Positions 42,608 to 51,498 of a stretch of DNA of 64,000 nt are shown in pieces. The position numbers and the translations under genes are program-made. Position 1 is the stretch's first letter. Each line of letters opens with the position of its first letter. The notes below the pieces were generated by a model, which was not told the origin of the DNA, made no database searches, and saw only the letters and a program-made list of their open reading frames with translations. Source of the DNA: CAWCAW01 sp963714125 (GTDB taxonomy: Bacteria > Actinomycetota > Acidimicrobiia > Acidimicrobiales > UBA8190); assembly GCA_963714125.1 (NCBI GenBank), contig OY970234.1, positions 930,001 to 994,000 of the forward strand, written 5' to 3'.

Positions 42608-42714
42608 CTACTACGCTCCGGGTGTCCCCAGGGGAAGGTGTCACACCCCCTTCGTACGGTTCAGCCTCGTCACACCGAGGTGACCGCAGAGCAAGCGAAG
42701 AGAGGCATAAGGAA

Positions 42715-43761
42715 ATGGAACGTGACAAGGCGCTCGACATGGCACTCGGCCAAATCGAGAAGCAGTTTGGCAAGGGGTCGGTCATGCGCATGGGGGAGAA
42801 CCTCAACTTGGGGATCGAGTCCATCCCCACCGGAGCACTGTCGCTCGACCTGGCCCTCGGTATCGGCGGCCTGCCCCGAGGCCGGATCGTGGAGATCTTC
42901 GGCCCGGAGTCCTCGGGTAAGTCCACCCTGGCCATGCACGTCGTGGCCGAAGCGCAACGAAACGGCGGCATCTGCGCCTACATCGACGCCGAGCACGCCA
43001 TGGACCCGGTGTACGCGGCCGCCATCGGCGTCAACGTCGACGACCTGCTCATCTCCCAGCCCGACACCGGGGAGCAAGCCCTCGAAATCGCCGACATGTT
43101 GATCCGCTCGGGTGCGCTCGACGTGCTCGTGGTCGACTCGGTGGCCGCCCTCACCCCCCGAGCTGAGATCGAAGGGGAGATGGGTGACACCCACGTGGGA
43201 CTCCAAGCCCGCCTCATGTCCCAGGCGTTGCGCAAGCTGACGGGCACGCTGTCGAAGTCCGACACCATCGCCATCTTCATCAACCAGCTGCGCGAGAAGA
43301 TCGGTGTCATGTACGGGAGCAACGAGACCACCCCCGGTGGCCGGGCGTTGAAGTTCTACTCGTCGGTGCGTCTCGACATTCGCCGCATTGAGCAGATCAA
43401 AGACGGGGCCGACGTGGTCGGCAGCCGGACGCGCGTCAAGGTCGTCAAGTGCAAGGTGTCGGCGCCCTTTAAGACGGCCGAGTTCGACATCATGTACGGC
43501 ACGGGCATCAGCCGCGAGGGTTCGCTGCTCGACGTCGGCGTGGAGCTCGGCCTCATCAAGAAGTCGGGGGCCTGGTTCACCTACGAAGGTGAGCAGCTTG
43601 GTCAGGGCCGCGAAAAGGCCAAGGAATTCCTACGCGAGACACCCGAGCTGATGATCGAGATCAACGAGCGCATCCGTACCCAGCTGACGGGCACTGTCTT
43701 GCCGGTCACCGAGACCATCGGGGCGGCTCGGGACGACGACGCTCCCATCTCGCTGGACTGA
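42715..43761 (+). CDS. recA: Recombinase RecA
   Basis: 348 aa. Walker A GPESSGKST is at residues 63-71, followed by the IDAEHAMDP segment, Walker B LVVDSVAAL and the conserved FINQLREKIGVMYG and TTPGGRALKFY. The protein forms ATP-dependent filaments on single-stranded DNA, catalyses strand exchange and triggers LexA self-cleavage. ATG 42715 is preceded by AAGGAA and fits the family length; upstream extension is not conserved. No recX follows: the downstream gene is convergent. Regulated by the SOS box at 42594. Confidence 0.98.
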   Translation: MERDKALDMALGQIEKQFGKGSVMRMGENLNLGIESIPTGALSLDLALGIGGLPRGRIVEIFGPESSGKSTLAMHVVAEAQRNGGICAYIDAEHAMDPVYAAAIGVNVDDLLISQPDTGEQALEIADMLIRSGALDVLVVDSVAALTPRAEIEGEMGDTHVGLQARLMSQALRKLTGTLSKSDTIAIFINQLREKIGVMYGSNETTPGGRALKFYSSVRLDIRRIEQIKDGADVVGSRTRVKVVKCKVSAPFKTAEFDIMYGTGISREGSLLDVGVELGLIKKSGAWFTYEGEQLGQGREKAKEFLRETPELMIEINERIRTQLTGTVLPVTETIGAARDDDAPISLD

Positions 43762-43797
43762 GTTCGCGGCGCGCAGCGCAACAAGCGTGCTGGCAGC

Positions 43798-43823
43798 GGG
43801 CTGAGCGTTAGCGTGCTCAGCCC
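43798..43823. terminator. Bidirectional hairpin between recA and the DUF3048 gene
   Basis: GGGCTGAGC pairs perfectly with GCTCAGCCC around an 8-base loop. It follows the recA stop by about 37 bases and overlaps the stop codon of the convergent DUF3048 gene, so it can end both transcripts. Confidence 0.65.
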
Positions 43824-45019
43824 GAGGTCGTAGCGCCCGGTGATGCCGTGGTGACGGCGATGGCTGAAGGAACAATCGCCACCCATGTCTCACCGGGCGC
43901 CAGCGCGATCGGCGTTCCCGTCGAGGACACCAGGCTGGTGGGCGACGACAATGAGGATCGCGACCACGTGCCGGTGATGGCCACCCCGTTGCGCAGCACC
44001 GTGAGGGGCCCGCTACCGGTCAACTGCGATTCGACCTCCAACGCGCCCTCGGAGTTCTCAGTCCACGGGCCGTAGGTGACGTTCACCTTTTGAATGACGA
44101 TGTTGGTCACGGCGATCTGGTCGCCGTCGGACAAGAAGTCCGAGGAGCCGCTGTAGGCAAGCCCCCACTTCCCGGTGCCGGCATCCCAGGTCCAAGTGGC
44201 ATTGCTCGTCCCCGAGTAAGGGATGTGCACCGACGCTGTGGACGTTCCCGCCGGCACCGTCGATGAGTATGTGAACAGCGGGGCCGGGGGCGTGGTGTCG
44301 CTGGGGGCGAGTCCCCACACCGCTGCCGTCGACACGTACTGGTCATAGGGGGCGTAGCGGCCGCGGACGTTCTGAACGATGGCGCCGTTATAGAAGAGGT
44401 CCTCGTTGTGGTCGTTGGCATCCTTGATCAAGGTGAGGACCGGCGGGATGCCACCGACGTGAATGAAGAGCGGGTCGCTGAGCTCGTCGACGATCTGTAC
44501 GTCGACTTCACGGGCGCTGCGGATGGGGCCGACCAAGGTGGCGCTTTGGCACTGGAACACGGCCACATAGCGGGTGATGCCGCCTTCGACCGGTTCCTCA
44601 AAGACGATGTCGGCCTTGTCGATGCCGGTTTGGGGGCGCGCCTGTGGATAATTGTCGACCTTCATGGCGATAGCCGGGCGCTGCGGCACCGAACCCCCCG
44701 GTGCCGGGAGGCCCGTCAACGGGCAGGTGGCCGCGTCCGACACGGGCGCGGCGGTGGTGGGGGTGGTGGCAGGGATCTCAGGAGCCGTTGCCTTTTTGGG
44801 GCTGGGGCTCTTCGACCCCGACGACACGGCCAGGGCGATGCCGGCTCCGGCCAGGACCACGACTACGACGATCAGCACCACGATCCAGGTCCGATTGGCC
44901 GACGCCCCGGCCCCATCCCCGGCGGCGTGTTTGCCTTGGGGCGCGGCTCCAGCCGGCCCGCCCGGGTTGTCAGGGGGGACTGCGCTTCCCGACTGTTCGG
45001 GCCCACCGTCTTCTGCCAT
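43817..45019 (-). CDS. DUF3048 domain membrane-anchored protein
   Basis: 400 aa. ATG 45019 is served by AGGAGGAAC. The hydrophilic N-terminus is followed by one membrane helix (TWIVVLIVVVVVLAGAGIALAV) and an extracellular DUF3048 region. Typical elements are AIAMKVDNYPQARPQTGIDKAD, VGPIRSAREVDVQI and the LFIHVGG region. The family (YerB-like) is widespread in Firmicutes and Actinobacteria with unknown enzymatic role. Monocistronic and convergent with recA. Confidence 0.88.
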   Translation of the reverse strand: MAEDGGPEQSGSAVPPDNPGGPAGAAPQGKHAAGDGAGASANRTWIVVLIVVVVVLAGAGIALAVSSGSKSPSPKKATAPEIPATTPTTAAPVSDAATCPLTGLPAPGGSVPQRPAIAMKVDNYPQARPQTGIDKADIVFEEPVEGGITRYVAVFQCQSATLVGPIRSAREVDVQIVDELSDPLFIHVGGIPPVLTLIKDANDHNEDLFYNGAIVQNVRGRYAPYDQYVSTAAVWGLAPSDTTPPAPLFTYSSTVPAGTSTASVHIPYSGTSNATWTWDAGTGKWGLAYSGSSDFLSDGDQIAVTNIVIQKVNVTYGPWTENSEGALEVESQLTGSGPLTVLRNGVAITGTWSRSSLSSPTSLVSSTGTPIALAPGETWVAIVPSAIAVTTASPGATTSG

Positions 45020-45257
45020 GTGTTCCTCCTGCGACCGTGCCACCGCGACCTGCGCCAATTTCTGCCCGCTGGCACTATCTGCAGTGAGGTTTGTGATGGG
45101 CCGCTGGCCGAGAGGCTAACGCCCGCACCCTGCCGCCTTGGGTGATCACCGTCGGTGAGACCGGCCTGGTCAAAAGCGGTCCGCTCCCGCTCAGGCCGCG
45201 GCTCGGACCCGGCCCGGGCTGGGAGCCGGACCCATTCATCACCTAGCGTCCCCGTCC

Positions 45258-45929
45258 GTGCCATCGCCCCGCCAGGTTCCCCCTTGGGCTCGACGGCTTC
45301 TGGCGCCGGCGATATCCACGGCGTGGGAATGGGTGTGCGAGCTGGGGGCCATCGGGCCTGATCACCCCCGAGCCAAGCGCTTCGGGGCTTTCGGCGACGG
45401 CAGCATCCTGGCCTTTCCCCTGGGTGCGCTCTACAACGAGCACTACATCCACATCGGGTCCCGCACGATGGTGGGCCCCTACGTGTCTCTCTCAGCGGGA
45501 ATGGCTCCGGGCCAAGAGATGGTCACCAACCCCGTGGTCCGCATCGGGGACCGCACCCTGATCGGCCGCGGTAGCCACATCGTCGGGCACTTCAGTATCG
45601 ACATCGGTGACGACATCCAGACGGGGCCGTACGTGTACATCACCGATCAGAACCACGTGTACACCGATCCCGACGTGCCCATCGGCAAGCAATGGCCGGT
45701 GGATGTGGCCGTGTCGATCGGGTCCGGTTCGTGGTTGGGCACCGGTGTGATCGTCCTGCCCGGGGCCAATATCGGCCGCAACGTCGTGGTGGGCGCCGGG
45801 TCGGTGGTGACCGGCGACCTTCCCGATCACTGCGTGGCGGTGGGGTCGCCGGCCCGGGTGGTCAAGCTCTACGAGCCGGGCCGGGGCTGGGTCGACGTGC
45901 GCGACCCGGCTCCTGAGCGCCAAGGCTGA
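45258..45929 (+). CDS. Hexapeptide-repeat (left-handed beta-helix) acyltransferase
   Basis: 223 aa. Hexapeptide repeats run from about residue 63 to 200 (IHIGSRTMVGPYVSL, VRIGDRTLIGRGSHI, VSIGSGSWLGTGVIVLPGANIG), with the catalytic-type His in ITDQNHVYTDP and the closing AVGSPARVV. It likely moves an acetyl or other acyl group to a sugar, which fits the nearby surface glycan genes. GTG start at 45258; the 45059-45257 upstream stretch contains no gene. Ten-base tandem repeats follow directly after the stop. Confidence 0.9.
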   Translation: MPSPRQVPPWARRLLAPAISTAWEWVCELGAIGPDHPRAKRFGAFGDGSILAFPLGALYNEHYIHIGSRTMVGPYVSLSAGMAPGQEMVTNPVVRIGDRTLIGRGSHIVGHFSIDIGDDIQTGPYVYITDQNHVYTDPDVPIGKQWPVDVAVSIGSGSWLGTGVIVLPGANIGRNVVVGAGSVVTGDLPDHCVAVGSPARVVKLYEPGRGWVDVRDPAPERQG

Positions 45930-45930
45930 C

Positions 45931-45970
45931 CGGCCCGAGCCGGCCCGAGCCGGCCCGAGCCGGCCCGAGC
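45931..45970 (+). repeat. Four perfect 10-bp tandem repeats
   Basis: CGGCCCGAGC is repeated four times without change between the acyltransferase stop and the S51-like peptidase start. The unit is not a multiple of three and is non-coding. Copy number could vary between strains. Confidence 0.95.
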
Positions 45971-45999
45971 ACCGCTGCGCACCGGGTACCGTCCCGGAG

Positions 46000-46752
46000 G
46001 TGGCACGAGGTCCCATCGCACTGGTCGGAAGCGGCGAGTTCCTGCCTGCCATGGAGGCCGTCGACCAGGAGCTGCTGGCCGGCCGGCCGCAGCGGGTGGC
46101 CGTCATCCCCACCGCCTCCGCCCTCGAAGGCCCCGACCGCCTTTCCTATTGGCTCGACCTCGCCCGTCGCCACTACGACAAGCTCGGCGTGCAGAGCGTG
46201 GACGTCCCTGTCTTCGACCGCACCGACGCCGATGCCCCCGAACTGGCCGCCTGCATCGACGAGGTGGGGATGGTCTACCTGTCGGGCGGAAACCCGCACT
46301 TCCTCGCGTCCACCTTGCGAGGCACCCGGGTGTGGCACGCCGTTCTCGCCGCATGGAATGGAGGTGCCGCACTGGCAGGATGCTCGGCCGGTGCGATGGC
46401 ACTTACATCGGGCGCGCCCCCGGACCTGCGGCCCGGTGCGGCCGGTCCCGATGATGTCCCCATCGACCCGGCGGCCGGTGTCGCCAATGGCCTGGGCGTC
46501 ATCGACACGCTGGCCGTCATCCCGCACTACGACCAGATGGAGCGTTGGCGTCCCGGGGCGGGAGAACTGTGGGCGCAGTGGAAGCCGGCCGGCACCACGC
46601 TGGTGGGCATCGATGAGGAGACAGCGCTGGTGACCACGTCGGCGGGGTGGCAGGTGCGGGGCGCTCAAGGGGTGTGGGTGCTCGATCCCGGCTCGCGGCG
46701 GCGGTTTGTCGCCGGCGATACCGTGCTCAAAGACGTTCCCGCGCAATGGTGA
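46000..46752 (+). CDS. Peptidase S51 / cyanophycinase-like protein
   Basis: 250 aa, class I glutamine-amidotransferase-like fold. The nucleophile elbow is GCSAGAMAL with Ser, preceded by YLSGGNPHFL; the catalytic His is in VIPHYDQMERW. This matches the S51 family, which includes cyanophycinase and dipeptidase E. No signal peptide. GTG start at 46000 follows CCCGGAG. Substrate unknown; no cyanophycin synthetase is in the window. Confidence 0.85.
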   Translation: MARGPIALVGSGEFLPAMEAVDQELLAGRPQRVAVIPTASALEGPDRLSYWLDLARRHYDKLGVQSVDVPVFDRTDADAPELAACIDEVGMVYLSGGNPHFLASTLRGTRVWHAVLAAWNGGAALAGCSAGAMALTSGAPPDLRPGAAGPDDVPIDPAAGVANGLGVIDTLAVIPHYDQMERWRPGAGELWAQWKPAGTTLVGIDEETALVTTSAGWQVRGAQGVWVLDPGSRRRFVAGDTVLKDVPAQW

Positions 46753-46813
46753 TCAGCCGGGCGGCGTTGCAGAGCACGGTCGAAAGCTTGAAACGACACG
46801 AAGGAGTGTGGTC

Positions 46814-47779
46814 ATGCCGGCAGTGACGGTTGAGGATGTCAGTGCCCTGCCTCGTATCGCTGTGGCCGATGCCACGGGATCGGTGGAGCGTCCCGTCCGC
46901 TCGGTGACCACGGCACCGTCGGGGTTAGAAGGAGAAGGCTTCCCGGTGCGGCGCGCCTTCGCCGGTGTCGACCTCGCCGCCCTCGACCCCTTCGTGCACA
47001 TGGACCAGATGGGCGAGGTCGAATACGGGCCGGGCGAGCCCAAAGGAACGCCGTGGCATCCGCATCGCGGTTTCGAAACGGTGACGTACATCATCGACGG
47101 CACCTTCCAACACCAGGACTCCAACGGCGGCGGGGGAGTCATCACCAACGGCGACACGCAGTGGATGACCGCCGGCCGCGGCATCCTGCACATCGAGCGA
47201 CCGCCCGAGGCGTTGGTGGCCAGTGGAGGCCTGTTCCACGGCATCCAGCTGTGGGTCAACCTCTCGTCCAAGGACAAGTGGTCGCCGCCGCGCTATCAGG
47301 ACATCCGCAGGGACCAGGTGGCGTTGCTGTCATCAGACGACGCCGGCGCGTTGGTCCGTGTCATTGCCGGCCAGATCGGCGACCACGGCGGGCCCGGGGT
47401 GACCTACAGCCCCATGGCCATGGTGCACGCCACCATTACCCCCGGTTCCCGTTTGGTGTTGCCGTGGCCGAAGAACTTCAACGCCCTGGTGTACGTGCTG
47501 TCGGGGACGGGTACGGCGGGATCGGCAGGGCAGCCCATCGGGTCCGGACAGTTGGCTGTCTTCGGTGCCGGCGATCACCTTGAGCTGCGCGCCGGTGAGC
47601 GTCAGGAGTCACGGGCACCGAACCTCGACGTCATCGTTCTCGGGGGGCAACCCATCGGTGAGCCGGTGGCCGCCTACGGACCGTTCGTGATGAACACCCG
47701 CGCCGAGATTCAGCAGGCCTTCGAGGACTACGAGAAGGGGCTTCTCGGCACCATTCCGGCCGACCACATCGGGTCGTAG
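46814..47779 (+). CDS. Pirin family protein
   Basis: 321 aa bicupin. The N-terminal pirin domain has the metal site HPHRGFETVTYIIDG plus the later His/Glu in GRGILHIERP. The C-terminal pirin domain is LVLPWPKNFNALVYVLSGTG. Bacterial pirins bind Fe or Mn and some have quercetin dioxygenase activity or modulate metabolic enzymes. ATG 46814 is served by AAGGAG at 46801-46806. Sixty bases separate it from the S51-like gene, so co-transcription is possible. Confidence 0.92.
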   Translation: MPAVTVEDVSALPRIAVADATGSVERPVRSVTTAPSGLEGEGFPVRRAFAGVDLAALDPFVHMDQMGEVEYGPGEPKGTPWHPHRGFETVTYIIDGTFQHQDSNGGGGVITNGDTQWMTAGRGILHIERPPEALVASGGLFHGIQLWVNLSSKDKWSPPRYQDIRRDQVALLSSDDAGALVRVIAGQIGDHGGPGVTYSPMAMVHATITPGSRLVLPWPKNFNALVYVLSGTGTAGSAGQPIGSGQLAVFGAGDHLELRAGERQESRAPNLDVIVLGGQPIGEPVAAYGPFVMNTRAEIQQAFEDYEKGLLGTIPADHIGS

Positions 47780-47782
47780 CCG

Positions 47783-48238
47783 CTACGCCTTACGGGCGCG
47801 CAGCACCTCCAGCGCCTTATCGGCGTGGCTATTCATGGAGACCTCGCTGGAGATGACATCCAGCACGGTGCTGTCGGTGTTGATGACGAACGTGGTGCGC
47901 TTGTTGGGGAACATGCCCACGCTGCGCTTCACGCCGAACTGCTCGGCCACGGTGCGCGACGGGTCCGACAGCAGCGGAAAGTCAAAGGAATGCTTGTCGG
48001 AGAAGCGCTTCTGCTTCTCGACCGCATCGGCGCTGATACCGACGCGCTGGGCGCCCATTTGATCGAACTCCGCTTTCAGGTCGCGAAAGTGGCAGCTCTC
48101 CTTGGTGCAGCCGTAGGTCATGGCGGCCGGGTAGAAGAACAGCACGACGGGGCCGTTAGCGAGGAGCTCGCTGAGCTTGCGGGTGGCCCCGGTCTCGTCG
48201 GGGAGAGCGAAGTCGGCTACTACGTCACCTGTTTTCAT
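47783..48238 (-). CDS. bcp: Peroxiredoxin, BCP/PrxQ type
   Basis: 151 aa single AhpC/TSA domain. The active site is PAAMTYGCTKESC: peroxidatic Cys44 with Thr41, and resolving Cys49 five residues later, which is the PrxQ arrangement. It reduces hydrogen peroxide and organic hydroperoxides with thioredoxin. ATG 48238 gives the standard family start MKTGDVVADFALPDETG; upstream frame sequence is not conserved. Convergent with the pirin gene, 3 bases apart. Confidence 0.94.
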   Translation of the reverse strand: MKTGDVVADFALPDETGATRKLSELLANGPVVLFFYPAAMTYGCTKESCHFRDLKAEFDQMGAQRVGISADAVEKQKRFSDKHSFDFPLLSDPSRTVAEQFGVKRSVGMFPNKRTTFVINTDSTVLDVISSEVSMNSHADKALEVLRARKA

Positions 48239-48359
48239 GAACGAGGACGCTAATCGGCCTGGGCGGCGATCGGCTCGGCTGAGCCGACTGCGGGCATTTT
48301 GCCTAACATGACGCCCGACGTGATCCCGGCGGCGGCGGGGCGAACCGAGGGGGAGAGCT

Positions 48360-49772
48360 ATGCCGCGTGTGCGAGGAAAGCGGATCGCGCTGGGAATGAC
48401 ACTGAGCGTGGGGGTACTGCTGGCCGCATGCTCGTCGGCGTCGCCTTCTGCGTCGAGCAGCTCGACCACGACCCCCTCCACCATCGCCTCGTCCACCGAG
48501 ATCACGGCCAACCCGGCTCTGCTCACCGGAGGCACCAAGGCAGGTTCGGGTTACCTCGTGTACTGGGACCAGAACGAGGAGGAGGACGTCCTTTCCATGC
48601 CCGCGGCAACACAAGCCCAGCTCGTTCCGGCGTGGGACCCCAACGGCCAGATGTGCGTGCTGCCCAATGGCCAATTCGTGGTGGGCTACGACCCGACGTT
48701 GCCGGCACAGCACGATTTCGGTGGTGTGAAGCCCTATAAGGAGCCGGCCGACGGCGAGGAACTGGACGAACCCAACGGGGCGTTCTCGGGACAGACGCTG
48801 TACGTGCCCGGCCCGTACAAGATGCCCGGCCAAAGCGTCGGCAGCGACTCCCCGCCGTCCTCGAACGGCGTGTTCAACAACAATCAGACGTACACCGGAT
48901 GCGTGGTGGGTGAACATGACAACGTCTTCGGCAATGACATCGCCACCGCGCAAGGCAACTACCCTCCGCCCACCAGCGGACGTCTTGTCGAGTGGTTCGC
49001 ACCGAGCTACACGACGTATTGCATCATCTACGGTCCGAATGCCGGCGGAGTCGGCGCCCATCACGATGACGGCACCGGCGGTTTGTCTCAACCCGGCATG
49101 ATGGCGCTGGCGCCCAACGGAGACGTGCTCGTCCCCAATGTGGGCACCGAGTCCGTGCTTCGCTTCGCCCAATCGTCCATGCCCACCAGCGCGGCGGACT
49201 GTCCGGGCGGGCTCTACCCCCGCTCCAAGGTGGAGATGACGACGTTCTTCAAGGGCAGCGGCGCTTCGTTGCCGTTCCCAGCGGGCATTGCCCAAGATCC
49301 GGCGTGCGGCTGCTACGCCATCTCCAGCTATTTCGGCAACCCGTCGATCATCTGGGTGAACGACAACGGACAGCCCGAACCGGGTTGGGGATCGGTGCCC
49401 GGCACCTTGGCCGAAAACGCCGGAAAGAACCCGAATCAGTACAACCCCTTCGGCATAGCCTTCGCTCCGGACGGGACGCTCTACTTCATCGACATCCATA
49501 TCGTCTGCAGCGGTTTGCTCACCAACTGCGGACCGGGCGACTACGACGGCCAGCTCATGAGGGTGACGGTCACCAACGACCAGCCGTCGGCCCCGGTGGC
49601 CGTGGCCGGTGGCTTCGACTTTCCGACGAGCGTCACAGTTTGCGTTCCGTCCAAGCAGCTGTGCCCATATCCGTCGGGGACGTTGACAGCGCCGTTGTCC
49701 GGCTCGTCGGAAAACGGCGCCCCCGACGTCGGACCTCCGACCAACGCTCCAGCCACGGCCGGCTTCGGATAA
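48360..49772 (+). CDS. Lipoprotein with a beta-propeller-like (NHL/SMP30-type) domain
   Basis: 470 aa. Lipobox LLAAC (Cys at residue 24) and a Ser/Thr-rich linker precede a large beta-rich domain. Propeller-like repeats include GGLSQPGMMALAPNGDVLVPN, FPAGIAQDPACGCYAIS and YNPFGIAFAPDGTLYFIDI. Several Cys suggest disulfides. No catalytic signature. Eight bases separate it from the next gene, which also encodes a lipoprotein propeller, so the two form an operon and probably a functional pair at the cell surface. Confidence 0.78.
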   Translation: MPRVRGKRIALGMTLSVGVLLAACSSASPSASSSSTTTPSTIASSTEITANPALLTGGTKAGSGYLVYWDQNEEEDVLSMPAATQAQLVPAWDPNGQMCVLPNGQFVVGYDPTLPAQHDFGGVKPYKEPADGEELDEPNGAFSGQTLYVPGPYKMPGQSVGSDSPPSSNGVFNNNQTYTGCVVGEHDNVFGNDIATAQGNYPPPTSGRLVEWFAPSYTTYCIIYGPNAGGVGAHHDDGTGGLSQPGMMALAPNGDVLVPNVGTESVLRFAQSSMPTSAADCPGGLYPRSKVEMTTFFKGSGASLPFPAGIAQDPACGCYAISSYFGNPSIIWVNDNGQPEPGWGSVPGTLAENAGKNPNQYNPFGIAFAPDGTLYFIDIHIVCSGLLTNCGPGDYDGQLMRVTVTNDQPSAPVAVAGGFDFPTSVTVCVPSKQLCPYPSGTLTAPLSGSSENGAPDVGPPTNAPATAGFG

Positions 49773-49779
49773 CGGCGCC

Positions 49780-51429
49780 GTGAATACTGCGTTGTCGATG
49801 CCTCGGGGGTCCCGGGGCTGGTTCACACTGCTGGTCGTCATGGCCGCCGTGACGGTGGCCAGTTGTTCGGGCTCTCCCACGAAAGTGGCGTCCACCTCGG
49901 TCCCGGCAACTTCGGCGTCGCCATCAACGACGGCATCATCTGCTCTGGTTCCCAGTTCCGGTACCACTCCGGCCCAGAGCATCGGTACACCTGGTCCGTG
50001 GGACTGGCCGGGCTACGGGTTCGACGCCCAACACACCTTCAACGGACGCACCACCTTGACGTCGTCCACCGTCAAAACGCTGAAGAAGGCATGGGTTTTC
50101 CCCACCGGTGACGCTGTCACGGCGTCGCCCACCGTGGTCGACGGCATCGTGTACGTAGGGTCATGGGACGACACCTTTTACGCCGTGCATCTGGCGACGG
50201 GAACGCTGCTGTGGAAGACCCAGGTGACGGCCCAAAACGGGGTGGTGCCATATCCGGGCCAGAAGCGTCGAACGCTCACGTCGGACGGCGGGTTGATCAC
50301 ATCTTCGGCGTGGTTCGAGCCTGGCCAGGCAAACCGCCCCGCGCTTGTGATTTTCGGCGCCGGTTACACGCTCTATGCGCTCAATGCCGCCACGGGGGCC
50401 ATTTACTGGGACCACGCCTACAGCGGTCGTCCCGGACCGCTCGACCCAGATACCGACGACACCCGCATCTTCTCCTCGCCGGTGGTGGCAAACGGGCTTG
50501 TGCTCTTCGGTGTCGACGTCGACGGACAGAGTGATTCCCATGGCTTCGTGGTGGGCGCCAGCTTGAACAGCGGCAATCCGGTGTGGGAGTTCCAGACCGA
50601 CGTGGCCACTGCGGGTGGACCCGTGTTGAACGACGGGTGCGGCAGCATCTGGTCGTCAGGAACCGTGCTCCCGGCCCTAGGGCTCGTCGTCTACGGCACG
50701 GCCGATTGCGACTTCTCGGCGGACGAGCCCTACGCGGTGGCCATCATGGCGTTCCGTATTACGACCGGACAGCTGGCGTGGGTGTACAAGCCGACGCTGC
50801 TCGCTCGCGACTGCGATTGGGATTTTGGGGCCACCGCTAACGCCGGGGTCGATGCCCACGGCAATGCCACATTCCTCGGTGAAGGCGGCAAGAACGGGAC
50901 CTATTACTCGCTCGACCCGGCCACGGGCGCGTTGCGGTGGCAGACCAACGTGGTATTCGGAGGCTTTTCCGGGGGTTACATCGCCACCACGGCGTATGAC
51001 GGTCAGGGCGTGTACGGGGCGACTGCTATCGGCGACTTCGGCCGTTTCGAAAGCAATGGCATGGGGCTGTGCGACCCGGGCAACCCGAGGGACACGGCTG
51101 CGCAGGAACCCCAAGGACATGCCTTCAACGCGGCCACTGGTGCCATCGAATGGCAGGTGGACGCCGTGGGATCGTTTGCCCCGACAACTGTCGCCGGCGC
51201 CATGGTGTTCAACGGGTTGGCGCTTGCCAAACAAGTCATCGACGTGCGCGCCACGACGACGGGACATCTCATCGCCCAGCTGGCCATCCCTCAGTCGAAC
51301 TGGTCGGGGATCGCCACGGTGGGCGACGCCATCGTCTTCGGCTTGGGCAACACGTATACGCCGAAGCCAGCTGGCATCGAGGTCATGACGCCGGGTGGCG
51401 CGCCGCCGGTGGTCCCTTCGAGCGGCTGA
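49780..51429 (+). CDS. Lipoprotein PQQ-binding-like beta-propeller protein
   Basis: 549 aa. Lipobox VASC follows a hydrophobic helix (WFTLLVVMAAVTV). The body is an eight-bladed PQQ-type propeller with repeated tryptophan-docking motifs: VVDGIVYVGSWDDTFYAVHL, TGTLLWKTQV, TGALRWQTNV, TGAIEWQVDA. It resembles quinoprotein alcohol dehydrogenases and BamB. No c-type heme motif (CxxCH) is present. It may be an extracellular dehydrogenase or a scaffold. GTG start at 49780. Confidence 0.85.
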   Translation: MNTALSMPRGSRGWFTLLVVMAAVTVASCSGSPTKVASTSVPATSASPSTTASSALVPSSGTTPAQSIGTPGPWDWPGYGFDAQHTFNGRTTLTSSTVKTLKKAWVFPTGDAVTASPTVVDGIVYVGSWDDTFYAVHLATGTLLWKTQVTAQNGVVPYPGQKRRTLTSDGGLITSSAWFEPGQANRPALVIFGAGYTLYALNAATGAIYWDHAYSGRPGPLDPDTDDTRIFSSPVVANGLVLFGVDVDGQSDSHGFVVGASLNSGNPVWEFQTDVATAGGPVLNDGCGSIWSSGTVLPALGLVVYGTADCDFSADEPYAVAIMAFRITTGQLAWVYKPTLLARDCDWDFGATANAGVDAHGNATFLGEGGKNGTYYSLDPATGALRWQTNVVFGGFSGGYIATTAYDGQGVYGATAIGDFGRFESNGMGLCDPGNPRDTAAQEPQGHAFNAATGAIEWQVDAVGSFAPTTVAGAMVFNGLALAKQVIDVRATTTGHLIAQLAIPQSNWSGIATVGDAIVFGLGNTYTPKPAGIEVMTPGGAPPVVPSSG

Positions 51430-51498
51430 CGGACCCGCTGCCACGGGCTCGCCGTGCCGCCTTCGTATGATTGAGGCGTGAGCGCTCGGTGACCGTCC

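Noticed and set aside
45094..45180. tRNA-like stretch with GGCCGAGAGGCTAACGCC D-arm and a CACCC/GGGTG stem
   Set aside because: No T arm (no GGTTCRAATCC-type segment), no U33 in the would-be anticodon loop and no proper acceptor pairing. It is also not a TPP riboswitch, since the CTGA-GGATAAT parts are missing.
48303..49982. Long antisense open frame over the propeller lipoprotein gene
   Set aside because: Arg/His-rich composition without motifs, no ribosome binding site, and it crosses the start of the next real gene.
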